Positions 1-11,935 of a DNA stretch of 64,000 nt are shown here, piece after piece. Under the pieces are notes generated by a model, which made no database searches, was not told where the DNA came from, and was given only the letters and a program-made list of their open reading frames with translations. Position 1 is the first letter of the stretch. The number at the start of each line of letters is the position of its first letter. The stretch is from Homarus americanus (Eukaryota > Arthropoda > Malacostraca > Decapoda > Nephropidae), in the NCBI RefSeq assembly GCF_018991925.1, contig NW_024722158.1:4256099-4320098 (forward strand), in the 5' to 3' direction. The position numbers and the translations under genes were made by a program.

Positions 1-223
1 TGTGTGGTTTTCCTCGAGTGGTGGTGGTGGCATTATTAACGTGAGTCCGGTTGTGATCATTTGCACGTCCATTTTGTTGTGATAGTTTGGATAAAAGTCA
101 CCTGATTGGCTATAAGCATATGGCGTCATAGGTAGTCTCGATAAGTGTCACCTGATTGGTTACACGTATATGACGTTCCAAGAGATCGTAAATACCCCGC
201 CACCTCATTGTGTGAGGTATATA

Positions 224-1606
224 TGACGTCAGAAAAGATATCTGTGATCTACTGCAGTCTAATCCTTCATTTGCCAGACTAATATGTGATGACCTCATAG
301 TTGTTACCCAATACTCTTCAGTGGTACAGGTAAAAAACACGCACGCCCTTACTTGATTAGTGGAGAGCCTATGACGTCAGAGTTCCGTGGTTGGTTGAGA
401 GCACATGACGTCACAGCTCCGTTTGTTTACTCGACGCAACACTTGCCGTACGTCACGCTGCTCAGGTTCCCAGTGACTGTGATGGTGTTGAGCAGCATCC
501 GGTTGCCTCTCTCTCTCTGCAGGGTGTGTTTCTGTTACTACGATTGTCACATAAAGGATGCTTTCACTCACGCTCTCTCTCATCCTCCTGTTTATCACCT
601 AGGTCTCTCTGATAGTGAGTGGGGATGATAGGGAGTGGGGATGATAGGGAGTGGGGATGATAGGGAGTGGGGATGATAGGGAGTGGGGATGATAGGGAGT
701 GGGGATGATAGGGAGTGGGGATGATAGGGAGGGGATGATAGTGAGGGGGATGATAGGAGTGGGGGATGATAGGAGTGGCGATGATAGGGAGGGGATGATA
801 GTGAGTGGGGATGATAGGGAGGGGATGATAGGAGGGGATGATATAGAGTGGGGGATGATAGGGAGTGGGGGATGAGGGAGTGGGGGATGATAGGGAGGAT
901 GATAGGGAGGGGGATGATAGTGAGTGGGGATGCTAGTGAGTGTCCAGCTACCAGCAAAGGCTTACGGATATCCCCGATAACTCGCCTCCCATCCCTCACC
1001 TTATCTTACCCGTACGCTACCTGGGTATGGTTAGGTTAGCTTTAGGTTAGGTTGAGAATGGGTTAGCTTTAGGTTAGCTTTAGGGTTGTCTCATGTGTTG
1101 GACAGCAGTGTGTACAGTATAGGTAAAATATTATTATTGGCGCTGTTGTTATTGTTGTTATTGTTTTAGTATTTGTTTGTTTGTTAAGTATGACTGAACC
1201 TTAAATAATGTTAATGGTTTCCTTTATGTCTGGGTCAGTTAGTGAAGGAGGTGGTACACACACACCTGAGTATTGAAGGTAAGGTACACACTTAGGCGCC
1301 ACCTGTAATACTACCGCTAAGTTTAAGTGTTAACAAGAAGGAAGTGTTGTTTGTTAATAAATATGGTGTTGTGTTTATTGACTGAAGTACAACGCACATA
1401 CTGTAGTTATACATCACTACACACGTGCCATAGTTATACACACGTGCCTCTGTGTGAGAAGGAGCCTGGGCCTTTTATCCCGATATTCATGTGTTGAAAA
1501 AAACAGGACGTGCAGTGACGTCACTCGTTGCGACAAAGCTGCGCTGTGGTTGGCTAATAACCAGGCGAGCCGGGCCAATCTCTTGTAAACATCTGAGGTG
1601 ACGTCA
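224..1606. promoter_or_regulatory. Cluster of five CRE palindromes (TGACGTCA)
   Basis: Perfect TGACGTCA palindromes occur at 224-231, 372-379, 406-413, 1516-1523 and 1599-1606, and near-matches are also present (for example around 173). CCAAT-type motifs (ATTGG/CCAAT) lie beside several, near 104, 156, 1550 and 1575. TGACGTCA is the CREB/ATF site. No gene is recognised next to the cluster, so a promoter or enhancer role is inference. The cluster straddles a 16-bp satellite. Confidence 0.4.
605..935. repeat. 16-bp purine-rich minisatellite
   Basis: About 20 imperfect copies of a unit close to AGGGAGTGGGGATGAT. Copies drift in the number of G and in AGTG against AGG. Open frames on both strands here are translations of the repeat. 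Confidence 0.85.
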
Positions 1607-1639
1607 CTCACTGATGGCGACTTTATGGTCTTTTAAAAC

Positions 1640-2430
1640 ACACGACACGTACCGTACTTACTGTAGTAGTATACGACACGTACCGTACTTACTGTAGTAG
1701 TACACGACACGTACCGTACTTACTGTAGTAGTACACGACACGTACCGTACTTACTGTAGTAGTACACGACACGTACCGTACTTACTGTAGTAGTACACGA
1801 CACGTACCGTACTTACTGTAGTAGTATACGACACGTACCGTACTTACTGTAGTAGTATACGACACGTACCTCTTACTGTAGTAGTACACGACACGTACCG
1901 TACTTACTGTAGTAGTACACGACACGTACCGTACTTACTGTAGTAGATACGACACGTACCGTACTTATCAGTAGTACACGACACGTACCGTACTTACTGT
2001 AGTAGTACACGACACGTACTTACTGTAGTAGTATACGACACGTACCGTACTTACTGTAGTAGTATACGACACGTACCGTACTACTGTAGTAGTACACGAC
2101 ACGTACCGTACTTACTGTAGTAGTATACGACACGTACCGTACTTACTGTAGTAGTACACGACACGTACCGTACTTACTGTAGTAGTACACGACACGTACC
2201 GTACTTACTGTAGTAGTAACGACACGCACCGTACTTACTGTAGTAGTATACGACACGTACCGTACTTACGTAGTAGTATACGACACGTACCGATTGTAGT
2301 AGTACACGACACGTACCGTACTTACTGTAGTAGTGACGACACGTACCGTACTTACTGTAGTAGTATACGACACGTACCGTAATTTACTGTAGTAGTACAC
2401 GACACGTACCGTACTTACTGTAGTAGTACT
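1640..2430. repeat. 31-bp minisatellite
   Basis: About 25 copies of a 31-bp unit starting ACGACACGTACCGTACTTAC and continuing TGTAGTAGTAC. The register was measured from successive ACGACACG starts at 1642 and 1673. Some copies are shortened. The unit holds ACGT palindromes and CTGTAG/TAGTAC motifs. The array directly follows the last CRE motif. Confidence 0.9.
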
Positions 2431-2509
2431 GCGGTCACTGTGAGGCCGGGTGAGGTGGGGTGCTGGCCTCAAAATACAGAACTGATTCCGCCTCTGTTAC
2501 TGATGAACT

Positions 2510-4135
2510 ATTGTCTATCTGTCTCTGTGCCTTTATCTTCTATTAATCTGTCCATCTGTCTGTCTCCACCTGTCTCTGTGCCTTTATCTTCTATTAATCT
2601 GTCCATCTGTCTGTCTCCACCTGTCTCTGTGCCTTTATCTTCTATTAATCTGTCCATCTGTCTGTCTCCACCTGTCTCTGTGCCTTTATCTTCTATTAAT
2701 CTGTCCATCTGTCTGTCTCACCTGTCTCTGTGCCTTATCTTCTATTAATCTGTCCATCTGTCTGTCTCACCTGTCTCTGTGCCTTTATCTTCTATTAATC
2801 TGTCCATCTGTCTGTCTCCACCTGTCTCTGTGCCTTTATCTTCTATTAATCTGTCCATCTGTCTGTCACCTGTCTCTGTGCCTTTATTCTATTAATCTGT
2901 CCATCTGTCTGTCTCCACCTGTCTCTGTGCCTTATCTTCATTAATCTGTCCATTGTCTGTCTCCACCTGTCTCTGTGCCTTTATCTTCTATTAATCTGTC
3001 CATCTGTCTGTCTCCACCTGTCTCTGTGCCTTTTATCTTCTATTAATCTGTCCATCTGTCTGTCTCCACCTGTCTCTGTGCCTTTATCTTCTATTAATCT
3101 GTCCATCTGTCTGTCTCCACCTGTCTCTGTGCCTTTATCTTCTATTAATCTGTCCATCTGTCTGTCTCCACCTGTCTCTGTGCCTTTATCTTCTATTAAT
3201 CTGTCCATCTGTCTGTCTCCACCTGTCTCTGTGCTTTATCTTCTATTAATCTGTCCATCTGTCTGTCTCACCTGTCTCTGTGCTTTATCTTCTATTAATC
3301 TGTCCATCTGTCTGTCTCCACCTGTCTCTGTGCCTTTATCTTCTATTAATCTGTCCATCTGTCTGTCTCCACCTGTCTCTGTGCCTTTATCTTCTATTAA
3401 TCTGTCCATCTGTCTGTCTCCACCTGTCTCTGTGCCTTTATCTTCTATTAATCTGTCCATCTGTCTGTCTCCACCTGTCTCTGTGCCTTTATCTTCTATT
3501 AATCTGTCCATCTGTCTGTCTCCACCTGTCTCTGTGCCTTTATCTTCTATTTATCTGTCCATCTGTCTGTCTCCACCTGTCTCTGTGCCTTTATCTTCTA
3601 TTAATCTGTCCATCTGTCTGTCTCCACCTGTCTCTGTGCCTTTATCTTCTATTTATCTGTCCATCTGTCTGTCTCCACCTGTCTCTGTGCCTGTATCTTC
3701 TATTTATCTGTCCATCTGTCTGTCTCCACCTGTCTCTGTGCCTTTATCTTCTATTTATCTGTCCATCTGTCTGTCTCCACCCCGTCTCTGTGCCCCTTTA
3801 TCGTCTATTAATCTGTTCATCTGTCTGTCTCCACCCGTCTCTGTGCTTTATTCTAGTTTATCTGGTTCATCTGTCTGTTCCCCACCTTGTCTCTCTGTGC
3901 TCTTTTATCTTCATTAATCTGTTCATCTGTCTGTCTCCACCTGTCTCTGTGCTCTTTATCTTCTATTAATCTGTCCATCTGTCTGTCTCCACCTCGTCTC
4001 TGTGCCTGTATCTTCTATTAATCTGTCCATCTGTCTGTCTCCCCACCTGTCTCTGGCCCTTCCGTATCTTCTATTAATCTGTCCATCTGTCTGTTCCACC
4101 TGTCTCTGTGCCTTTATCAAGTTCATTTATCTGTC
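2510..4135. repeat. 51-bp minisatellite, about 31 copies
   Basis: The unit is 51 bp, beginning CTGTCTCTGTGCCTTTATCT and ending CTGTCTGTCTCCAC, pyrimidine-rich on the plus strand. Because 51 is a multiple of three, long frames stay open on both strands (17-residue peptide repeats). These are not genes. The 5' copies are homogeneous, while copies after about 3780 are degenerate. Confidence 0.92.
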
Positions 4136-4579
4136 CATGATACTACTGTAGATCAAGGCTGGGGAGGTGTGGGGGGATTCGTACAAGGCTTCTGTGGTTG
4201 GGGTATTGGCAGGGATGTGGTTGGGGTATGGGCAGGGATGTGGTTGGGGAGGAGTTTGAGGTTTAGGTGATGGGTGTGGGTAGACATGTGGTAGTGTTAT
4301 GTGGGGGAGTGTGGGTGTGGGCGTCTGGGCAGGCAGGCATGTATGTACGTGGGCGGGGTTGTGGGCGTATATGTCGACAGCTGATTATCATTGAAGTTCA
4401 GGACAACTCCCCTCCTCCAGTCATCCCTTACTCCCTTCCCATCAAAGCATAATTTTAATATATTTAGTTACCTTTGTGAGCATTGAACTTCTAGAGGTTA
4501 GGTTAGGTCATGTTAGTCAATAGAATGCGTCAGATCAGCTGTATCAGGTTGAGACATAATGACAATTCCTGCCACTCTT

Positions 4580-4965
4580 CCTTGACACGTCACTACACGT
4601 TATACACATCACTACACGTCATACTCGTCACTACACGTTATACACATCACTACACGTCATATTCGTCACTACACGTTATACACATCACTACACGTCATAC
4701 TCGTCACTACACGTTATACACATCACTGCACGTCATACTCGTCACTACACGTTATACACGTCACCACGTCATACTCGTCACTGCACGTTATACACGTCAC
4801 TGCACGTCATACTCGTCACTACACGTTATACACGTCACTGCACGTCATACTTGTCACTACACGTCATACTCGTCACTACACGTTATACACGTCACCACGT
4901 CATACTCGTCACTGCACGTTATACACGTCACTACACGTCATACTGTCACTACACGATACTGTCCG
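4580..4965. repeat. 19-bp minisatellite with two alternating variants
   Basis: Two related 19-bp units, CACTACACGTCATACTCGT and CACTACACGTTATACACAT, alternate, giving a 38-bp higher-order repeat for most of the array. The upstream 4140-4450 is G-rich with no gene seen. Confidence 0.88.
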
Positions 4966-5035
4966 AACAACTAACCACCTATTGTGTTGACCATAAAAGA
5001 CACATACAGTTAAAATGAAAGGTCATGAATAGAGG

Positions 5036-5435
5036 GAAGAGTTAGGGGGGGGGAGGGGAGGGGAGAGGAGGGAAGGAGGGGAGGGAGGGGAAGGAGGGGA
5101 GAGGAAGGAAGGAGGGGGAGAGGGAAGGGGAGAGGAAGGGGGGAGAGGAAGGGGTTAGGAGGGGTGAGAGGAAGGGGTTAGGAGGGTGAGAGGAAGGGGT
5201 TAGGAGGGTGAGAGGAAGGTTAGGAGGGGTGAGAGGAAGGGAGGGAGGAAGGGGTTAGGAGGGGAGAGGAAGGGTTAGGAGGGGGTGAGAGGAAGGGGTG
5301 AGGAAGGGGTTAGGAGGGGGAGAGGAAGGGGTTAGGGAGGGGTGAGGATGGAGAGGGGGAGAAAAAGGGTTAAAGGGGTGGGGAGGGGAGAGGAAGGGAT
5401 AAAGGGCTGGGGAGAAGAAGGGGTTAGAGGGATGG
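5036..5435. repeat. Purine (GGGGAGAGGAA) tract
   Basis: About 400 bp of nearly uninterrupted purines on the plus strand (GGGGAGAGGAAGG and GGTTAGGAGGGG units). This is simple-sequence DNA that could adopt triplex or G-rich structures. The frames read through it are low complexity. Confidence 0.85.
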
Positions 5436-5744
5436 AGGATGAGGCGGGGGTCGATCAACACGGTAAAATAAACAACTGTACAGAGGTTGTTTATTGCCCC
5501 GGTCAGCTGGTGGTGGCGCTCGTGTTGGTGTTGAGTGCGGGAGAAGGTCAACAGAGGCGGCCAGCTTATTGGTTGATGTTTGTTATTACGTGGGTGGGGG
5601 GGGGGGGAGCATGGTCCCCTTGTATGCTTCATTGTTCGTACTGTACCGACGGTTAGCTGTTTATCCCAACTGAGCCACAAATAAGTACAAGGTAGAATGA
5701 AAACAACTAAAACATGAATAAAAAAATCAAAAAGCAAATGATCT

Positions 5745-6290
5745 AACCCAACCTAACCTAACCTAATCTAACCTAATCTAATCTAACCCAACCTAACCTA
5801 ACCTAACCTAACTTAACCTAACCTAACCTAACCTAGTCAAACATATCATACAAAACTAATCTAACCTCAATCTTCAATCCCCCTTCACACACACTAGGCG
5901 AAGGTTACTACCCGGATGCTTTAAATTTGTAAACGATGAATTTCCTTGTAAGTGGGATTATTTTAGTTTAGGTTAGGTAGGTTTAGGTAAGGTATAGGTT
6001 AAGGTAAGGTAGGTTAGGTTAGGTTAGTTTAGGTTAGGTAGGTTTAGGTAAGGTATAGGTTAAGGTAAGGCAGGTTAGGTTAGGTTAAGATTATATTTTA
6101 AATGGTAAACTATATAAAAATCTGGGATAATCCTCCTCAATGACCTTACACCATCAGATTTCACCTTCAGAATGTATAGAAGTTCAGGTTAGGTTAGATT
6201 AGGTTAGGTTAGGTTAGATAAGGTTAGATTAGATAAGGTTAGATTAAGTTAAGTTAGATTAGGTTAGCTTAGGTTAGGGTAAGATATGAG
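5745..6290. repeat. Interstitial telomere-like TTAGG tracts
   Basis: AACCT repeats (TTAGG on the minus strand) occupy about 5745-5835, and degenerate GGTTA repeats in the opposite orientation occupy about 5965-6090 and 6180-6285. TTAGG is the arthropod telomere unit. Interspersed TTAAG and TTAGA variants show these are old interstitial copies. Shorter tracts recur near 1025-1080, 16405-16510, 30955-31020, 31495-31540 and 35450. Confidence 0.8.
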
Positions 6291-6454
6291 TTCAGATTCT
6301 CAAAGGCTCCTGCGATTAATTTTCCTTTAAGTGACTAAACCAAAATACAACTAAAGGACAGATAGAAGAGAAAGAACAGAGAATTAAAGAATAAAGAAGG
6401 AGTAAAAGTAAGTCAATAAATAGAAATAAATGATAAAAGGTAAATGAAACGGAT

Positions 6455-6690
6455 ATTATTGTTACACGAACACTTTAACTAGATACACTTACTGAGCACT
6501 TTAACTAGATACACTTACTGAGTACTTTAACTAGATACACTTACTGAGTACTTTAACTAGATACACTTACTGAGCACTTTAACTAGATACATTTACTGAG
6601 TACTTTAACTAGATACACTTACTGAGCACTTTAACTAGATACACTTACTGAGTACTTTAACTAGATACACTTACTGAGCACTTTAACACT
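6455..6690. repeat. 26-bp minisatellite
   Basis: About 8 copies of CACTTTAACTAGATACACTT plus ACTGAG, with GAGC/GAGT variants alternating between copies. Confidence 0.88.
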
Positions 6691-6761
6691 TGTAGTTACT
6701 GTAGAGACTTTTCTAGAAACTTACGTGAAGAAAGTGATGTGTCCTTTTGTGAGTCTGAATA

Positions 6762-6930
6762 TGTGGAGGAGGGTGAAGATAGTGTCGGAGGAGGGTGAAG
6801 ATAGTGTCGGAGGAGGGTGAGGATAGTGTCGGAGGAGGGTGAGGATAGTGTCGGAGGAGGGTGAAGATAGTGTCGGAGGAGGGTGAGGATAGTGTCGGAG
6901 GAGGGTGAGGATAGTGTCGGAGGAGGTTCT
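6762..6930. repeat. 22-bp minisatellite
   Basis: About 7 copies of GTCGGAGGAGGGTGAAGATA plus GT, with an AAG/AGG polymorphism inside the unit. Between 6930 and 7200 no gene is recognised. Confidence 0.85.
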
Positions 6931-7328
6931 TGTATATTTATAAAGTTAGCAATATGTGGATGTGGTGGATGGTGCAGTATATGTGTAGAGGAGGAGGATG
7001 CGGGCCAGGATGTGTCCCCCCACGCTGATGTTTTGGTAATATTTGTCCAGCCTCTGAGATACAGACTATCCGGCCTGTGTTTGTTGCTTGTTAAAGTGTG
7101 TGTCTGTTTGTTGCTCGATGTTATGACCTTTCTTGTGGGTGTTGCTGGATAACTTATCACTGTGTGCTTGATGTTCACAACGTCGTGTTATGTTTGTCCA
7201 TTAAATGTGGCTCTGTTGTGTTTAACTCTCAACGGTTGAGGTTAGACACGGTCCAAGTTAGGTTTATGTTGTTTATTGTACAATAACCATTACATGGATA
7301 CTTTACATAGTTATTAAGTGAAACTATC

Positions 7329-9118
7329 AAGGGATTCTATCAAATGTATCAAACTAACACACGAGAAAAGATTGGACCAATACAGTCAGATACCGGCGAG
7401 CTAACTGATAACGACGGAGAAATGAGCAATAATCTGAATAAATATTTTTCAACTGTTTTCACCACCGAAAACATAAACATGATACCCGAGACACCGACTC
7501 TATACAGAGTTATTGAAGATAATAAATTAAGCGAGATAGTAGTGACTAGTAACGCTGTTAGTAAGCAAATAGACAAACTAAAGCCTAATAAGTCACCAGG
7601 TCCCGATGAGATATTTGCCAGAGTATTAAAGGAATGTAAGGAAGAGCTTAGTATACCCTTAGCAAAGTTGTTTAACATGTCCTTAAAAACGGGTGTAGTA
7701 CCAGAATCCTGGAGGATAGCGAATGTGATACCGATTTTCAAGAAGGGGGATAGATCACTATCCTCTAACTACCGTCCAATCAGTCTAACATCAGTTGTAC
7801 TGTAGGCAAATTACTGGAAGCAATCATTTCAAACTCTATTCGAAATCACCTGGAGAAGCACAAATTGATCAATGATTCCCAACATGGCTTCACAAGCGGG
7901 CGTTCATGTCTAACTAATCTATTAACATCCTTTTCAGCTGTTTTCGAATCACTGGACGAGGGGCACAATTATGATGTGGTTTGTCTCGACTATAGCAAAG
8001 CCTTCGAAAGAGTCCCCCACGAAAGACTAATAAGAAAAGTGGAGGCTCATGGCATTAAAGAAGATATTCTAAAATGGATTAGGCCGTGGTTACAGGACAG
8101 GAAACAGCGAGTGAACATTAACGGCACTAAATCCGATTGGAGCAACGTCACTAGTGGAGTTCCCCAAGGCTCAGTACTTGGACCATTATTATTTATTATA
8201 TACATAAACGGCATAGATATCGGCGTAGACAGCAATATAAGTAAATTTGCTGATGACACTAAAATAGGGCGTGTAATTAAATCTGACGAGGACTCAGCTA
8301 AACTACAGGAAGATCTAAGAAAAATTTCGAATGGTCTGAAAAATGGCGGATGAAATTCAATGTGGACAAATGTAAAGTACTCAGTATAGGAGATGTAAAC
8401 GGGGAAACCAGATACCAGATGAACAACGATGTTATTGAGAAATCCGACTGCGAGAGATTTAGGAGTAACGATAAGTAGGAATCTTAAACCAAGTAAACAA
8501 TGTGTATTTGCTCAAAACAAGGCTAATTAAGTACTTGGGTTCATACAAAGGAGTGTTAGTTACAAGACTAGCGAGGTCATTCTATAACTATATCTTGCGC
8601 TCGTGAAACCTCATTTGGATTACGCCGTTCAATTCTGGTCACCGTATTACAGAATGGATATAGAATCCTTGGAAAGAATTCAGAGGAGAATGACAAGACT
8701 AATCTGGGGCATTGGGAACCTTGAGTACAGAGACAGGTTAAAGCATCTTATTTTGCTCTTCCTCAAGAGACTTAGAGTGAGGGGCGATATGATAGAGGTG
8801 TATAAATGGAATTCAGGGCTAAACAAAGGGGACATTACAAAGGTAATCAAACTATCCAACCAGGAGCGAACTCTTAACAATTGTTTTAAATTAGATAAAT
8901 TTAGATTTAGAGGCGAAATAGGTAAACATTGGTTTGGAAATAGAGTAGTGGACGAGTGGAACAAGTTACCAAATATCATCATTAACTCGAATACGCTGGA
9001 TAGCTTCAAACACAGGTTGGATGGATATATGAGCATTGAGCAATAGGGATTGGGTGTAAATGGGACTGCCCAGTGTGGGCCAGTAGGCCCGCTGCAGTTT
9101 CCTCCATTCTTATGTTCT
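7329..9118 (+). mobile_element. CR1-like LINE, 5'-truncated, reverse transcriptase remnant
   Basis: A non-LTR retrotransposon fragment of about 1.8 kb. The first frame (7344-7805) has the RT signature KSPGPDEI and later NYRPISLTSV, and then a frameshift. The second frame (7865-8353) continues with INDSQHGFTSGRSC, VCLDYSKAFERVPHERLI, SGVPQGSVLGPLLF and FADDT, the catalytic box in its FADD form. A third frame (8603-9046) is the usual C-terminal region (MKPHLDYAVQFWSPY, RVVDEWNKLPN). The 3' end closes with TTCTTATGTTCTTATC-type repeats, as in CR1 elements. It sits inside duplicated copy 1: copy 2 is continuous at the equivalent point (12876/12877). ATCA may be the target duplication. At least two frame breaks make it inactive. 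Confidence 0.9.
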
Positions 9119-9274
9119 TATCATACAGGATTATAATGCTTCATCATTGTATAGTGTATAGACAGTGTAGGTATACAATATAGCTACATACACAGTGTGG
9201 GTATACAAACAATGGTAAACAAAAAGTTGATTTGATCGATGATAGCCAACAGTCATCATATTTCTTTCTTTCAG

Positions 9275-9367
9275 GAAACAGAGCTGTACCAGACACCTGA
9301 GAACAGCAACCTGGCGACCTACTGTGCAGGTTGTGGTGTAGGCCCTGTCAAGAGGTCTTACTACTGA
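9275..9367 (+). CDS. Putative plus-strand terminal exon, unknown protein (copy 1)
   Basis: A polypyrimidine tract (TTTCTTTCTTTCAG) ends at 9274 and is followed by 30 codons closed by TGA at 9365-9367. The peptide begins ETELYQTPENSNLATY, continues CAGCGVGPVKRSYY and stops. AATAAA follows at 9545-9550, giving a credible 3' end. The same exon is preserved in copy 2. It converges on the lectin gene, whose stop is at 9841. The upstream exons were not found and may lie before the LINE or outside the duplication. I do not recognise the protein. It could be chance, since acceptor, stop and AATAAA are all short signals. Confidence 0.4.
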   Translation, partial: ETELYQTPENSNLATYCAGCGVGPVKRSYY

Positions 9368-9544
9368 CGTCACCCATCACCTGCTACAGGTGCTATAACA
9401 CTCACCCTTAATATTCTTTATCGTCTTATAATTTACCATTAATGATAACTTACTGAGAGATGCTCCAAGATACATAGTGATACAGTATATTGTTACATGT
9501 ATCATCATTTACCAACATTACTAAGCACTGAATTTGCTGGTCCA

Positions 9545-9550
9545 AATAAA
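9545..9550 (+). terminator. Polyadenylation signal AATAAA for the plus-strand exon (copy 1)
   Basis: AATAAA lies 178 bp downstream of the TGA at 9367. The copy 2 equivalent is at 13303-13308. Confidence 0.4.
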
Positions 9551-9778
9551 CCTGCTGTGTATGTAAACTTTTATTATCGTCTGTATCTGGACAACCACAT
9601 ATAACATTATCACAAATGATAGATTAATTTTTTGCTCACCTTAAGATTAGGCACCCCAGCTTATTTCACCTGATGATTAACCATCCTTAATGTTAACTTA
9701 ACCTATCCATCCCAGGTAGAGTTAAGGTGGTTAATCTTTGCCTGTTATAAAACCCCGTCTGAGTGAGATCTTTGTTAC

Positions 9779-9784
9779 TTTATT
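9779..9784 (-). terminator. Polyadenylation signal AATAAA of lectin copy 1
   Basis: TTTATT on the plus strand reads AATAAA on the minus strand, about 55 bp beyond the lectin stop codon. The copy 2 equivalent lies near 13555. Confidence 0.5.
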
Positions 9785-9838
9785 TTAATTATAAACTTCA
9801 ATAATATTTTGTCCTTTTGCAGTGAGTCAACAGAAGTG

Positions 9839-10031
9839 TCAGTAAGCAGGCCTGATCTTCATCTCTGTCGTCTTCAGGGAGTAATCATAACCTCGAAATC
9901 TCTCCCAGTTGACACCATCAGCACTAGACGAGTGTGTGCCTCCGTGATACCTTCCGTTGAGGTTAGATTCGTGGCATTTGTTGTACCACCAAGCTCCTAG
10001 GTACCTGAAATAACAGAATAGAAATGATGAG

Positions 10032-10080
<49 letters not shown>

Positions 10081-11111
10081 CTAGCATGATTCAAGACGGC
10101 TGAGACAAGGATAGGAATGGGATAATTTTTTGTGATGGGAATATTTTTTTACCATATAAAACCTATTAACTTCAGCACCTGTTAAAAGCATAATCGTTCA
10201 TAGAGTTAAGGTTGTTAAAAATATTGAGCAATATTGATAGAATATAAAATGAACTTGGTTATGTACAGTGAAAAGTAGATAAATATATAGAAAGTTTTTA
10301 TCTAATGTTTATGGTATTGCAAAGTGAGAGAAGGTGAAGAGAGAGAGAGAGAGAGAGATAGTAATAATTGTAGTTTTCCTGTAATACTGGTGCCTGAGTT
10401 AGTGAAGTGTATAAGAACTCTCTGTGAGTATCTCCTTGTTCTGTATTTTAAACTGAAGCCATACTGTACTCACGTTACTGCACAGCTGCCTGCGTTATTG
10501 TCATGATCCACATCTTTCGTGGAAAACTTGTTGAGGTTTCCATATGTGAAGGAGTCACCAGCGTTGCCAGTGTAACCGTTAACTTCCAGCTTGTAAAAGG
10601 CGGTCCTGTCGTGCACGTAGAAGAACTGGTACTGGGCCCACCGTTTGTCATTGTCAAAGTCTGTTAAATCAAACCGTATCTGGTTAAATGTTTGGTCGGT
10701 GAGAGCGTGGATGTGGTCGAGTCCCAGCCAAAACTGGCCGGAGATGTTGCCAAAGCCTAGCGCGTACTCCATCCACGTGCGGTAGAAATCTTCCTGCGGG
10801 AGCACATCTTCCCTTCGTTGGATGACTGTCCAGCCACCTCCTTCTGTGTCCAAGTCACAGTAGACACGGACAGGACGCTGGGGGCAGCAGTCATAGGGAT
10901 AGATGGTGTAGACCCCACTGATACGGTGGCCGTGATCCTGTACCTCCCGACAGTTGCGGTTGTGGAAGCCAAGTTCCGGCCACAGCAGGTCAGCGAGGAG
11001 AAGGTCATCAGTGGAGTTGTCATTGAGCCCCATCACTGGCTTGCTACAGGCGACCACCAACACCGCCACCAACACCAACATTGGCTTCTCCATCCTCATC
11101 CTCACAATAAC
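9839..11111 (-). CDS. Secreted fibrinogen-related lectin (FReD; tachylectin/ficolin-like), copy 1
   Basis: Two coding exons. The first runs from an acceptor at 11113-11112 (CTGTACAG), with ATG at 11099 or 11093, to 10474 (AAC|GTGAGT). The second runs from 10004 (TTTCAG|GTAC) to TGA at 9841-9839. The phase-2 join recreates a Thr codon. The product is about 260 residues: a signal peptide ([17 protein letters not shown]), a short linker with an NDNS glycosylation site, then a fibrinogen C-terminal domain. Landmarks are [40 protein letters not shown], the Asp-rich calcium loop [12 protein letters not shown], and the pocket segments [20 protein letters not shown] and [11 protein letters not shown]. 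There is no collagen or coiled-coil region, as in horseshoe-crab tachylectin-5 and short crustacean FREPs. Such proteins bind acetylated sugars on microbes. Minus-strand AATAAA is at 9784-9779. The ligand and any immune role are inferred from the family. Confidence 0.88.
10034..10078. repeat. (CA)n microsatellite in the lectin intron (copy 1)
   Basis: About 22 CA units lie 30 bp into the single coding-region intron. Copy 2 has about 13 units at the same place (13809-13835). A (GA)n tract at 10338-10359 also differs in length between the copies. Confidence 0.9.
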
Positions 11112-11444
11112 CTGTACAGGACATAAAATTTTGTTAGTTGAAAGACATTTTGGTACCAAGTTATTTATAGCAACAACTGCACATAGAACTAACAGTTGTC
11201 TTTAAAAGTTAAACTTATTTTTCCTATATATTAATTGTTATATCATTCATTAGAGTCAACTGAGATATATAAAGTGTGTTGTTTTATTATGTTCAGTAAA
11301 GTAACATAATAAAGTAGCTTCAGGACTTGGGAGTAATGAACTGATGTAGTCTGGTTAGTTATGATGGAATACACTGTTTTGTGGAGAAATAATGACTTTT
11401 GTCTCTAATTACAACTTATTCTTCATTAAGTGACTTATGTCTCT

Positions 11445-11935
11445 TGAGTGAGTCAGAGACGACTCATTAAGTGTTTGCAAGGATGACTCTTAATATTGAC
11501 TGTTATTGAGGACTGACTCCCTTAGTTTGTGACTCGATGGTGATTTAACACTGCGAGTGACTCAGGGATGAGTTAATACTGCGAGTGACTCGGGATGACT
11601 TCATACTGCGAGTGACTCGGGATGACTTCATACTGTGAGTGACTCAGAGATGACTTCACACTTTTGTGTTGTTTTATCCTCTTCACCACTGATCGGCTCG
11701 TTACTCGCTTGGCGAGTGGTCACGTCTCTGTTACGCACTGTTGGCAAGTACTGGGCATACACCGGCTGTGAGTGACTTAGTGACGACTTAACACTGTGAG
11801 TGACTCGGGAATGACTTAATACTGTGAGTGACTCAGTGATGACTTAACACTGTGAGTGACTCAAGGATGACTTAACACTGAGAGTGACTCAGGAATGACT
11901 TAACACTTACTGTGAGTGAGTGTGATAAATAGCAC
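11445..11935. promoter_or_regulatory. AP-1-site minisatellite in the 5' intron of lectin copy 1
   Basis: A degenerate repeat of about 28-30 bp with core GAGTGACTCAGGGATGACTT lies between the untranslated first exon and the first coding exon. Exact TGACTCA or TGAGTCA (AP-1, Fos/Jun) occurs near 11449, 11554, 11640, 11829, 11859 and 11886. Several other copies read TGACTCG or TGACTTA. A dispersed fragment near 11675-11725 interrupts the array. Enhancer function is an inference. Confidence 0.5.

Noticed and set aside
3078..3969. Two plus frames of 279 and 229 codons
   Set aside because: Direct translations of the 51-bp satellite (17-residue repeats). Both strands stay open only because the unit length is divisible by three.
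5745..6290. A true telomere or chromosome end
   Set aside because: TTAGG tracts are short, degenerate, in both orientations and surrounded by other sequence, so they are interstitial.
10475..11205. Frames of 60-102 codons opposite or out of phase with lectin copy 1, repeated in copy 2
   Set aside because: They shadow the fibrinogen-domain exon, which has a signal peptide, domain motifs and splice sites. The shadows have none.
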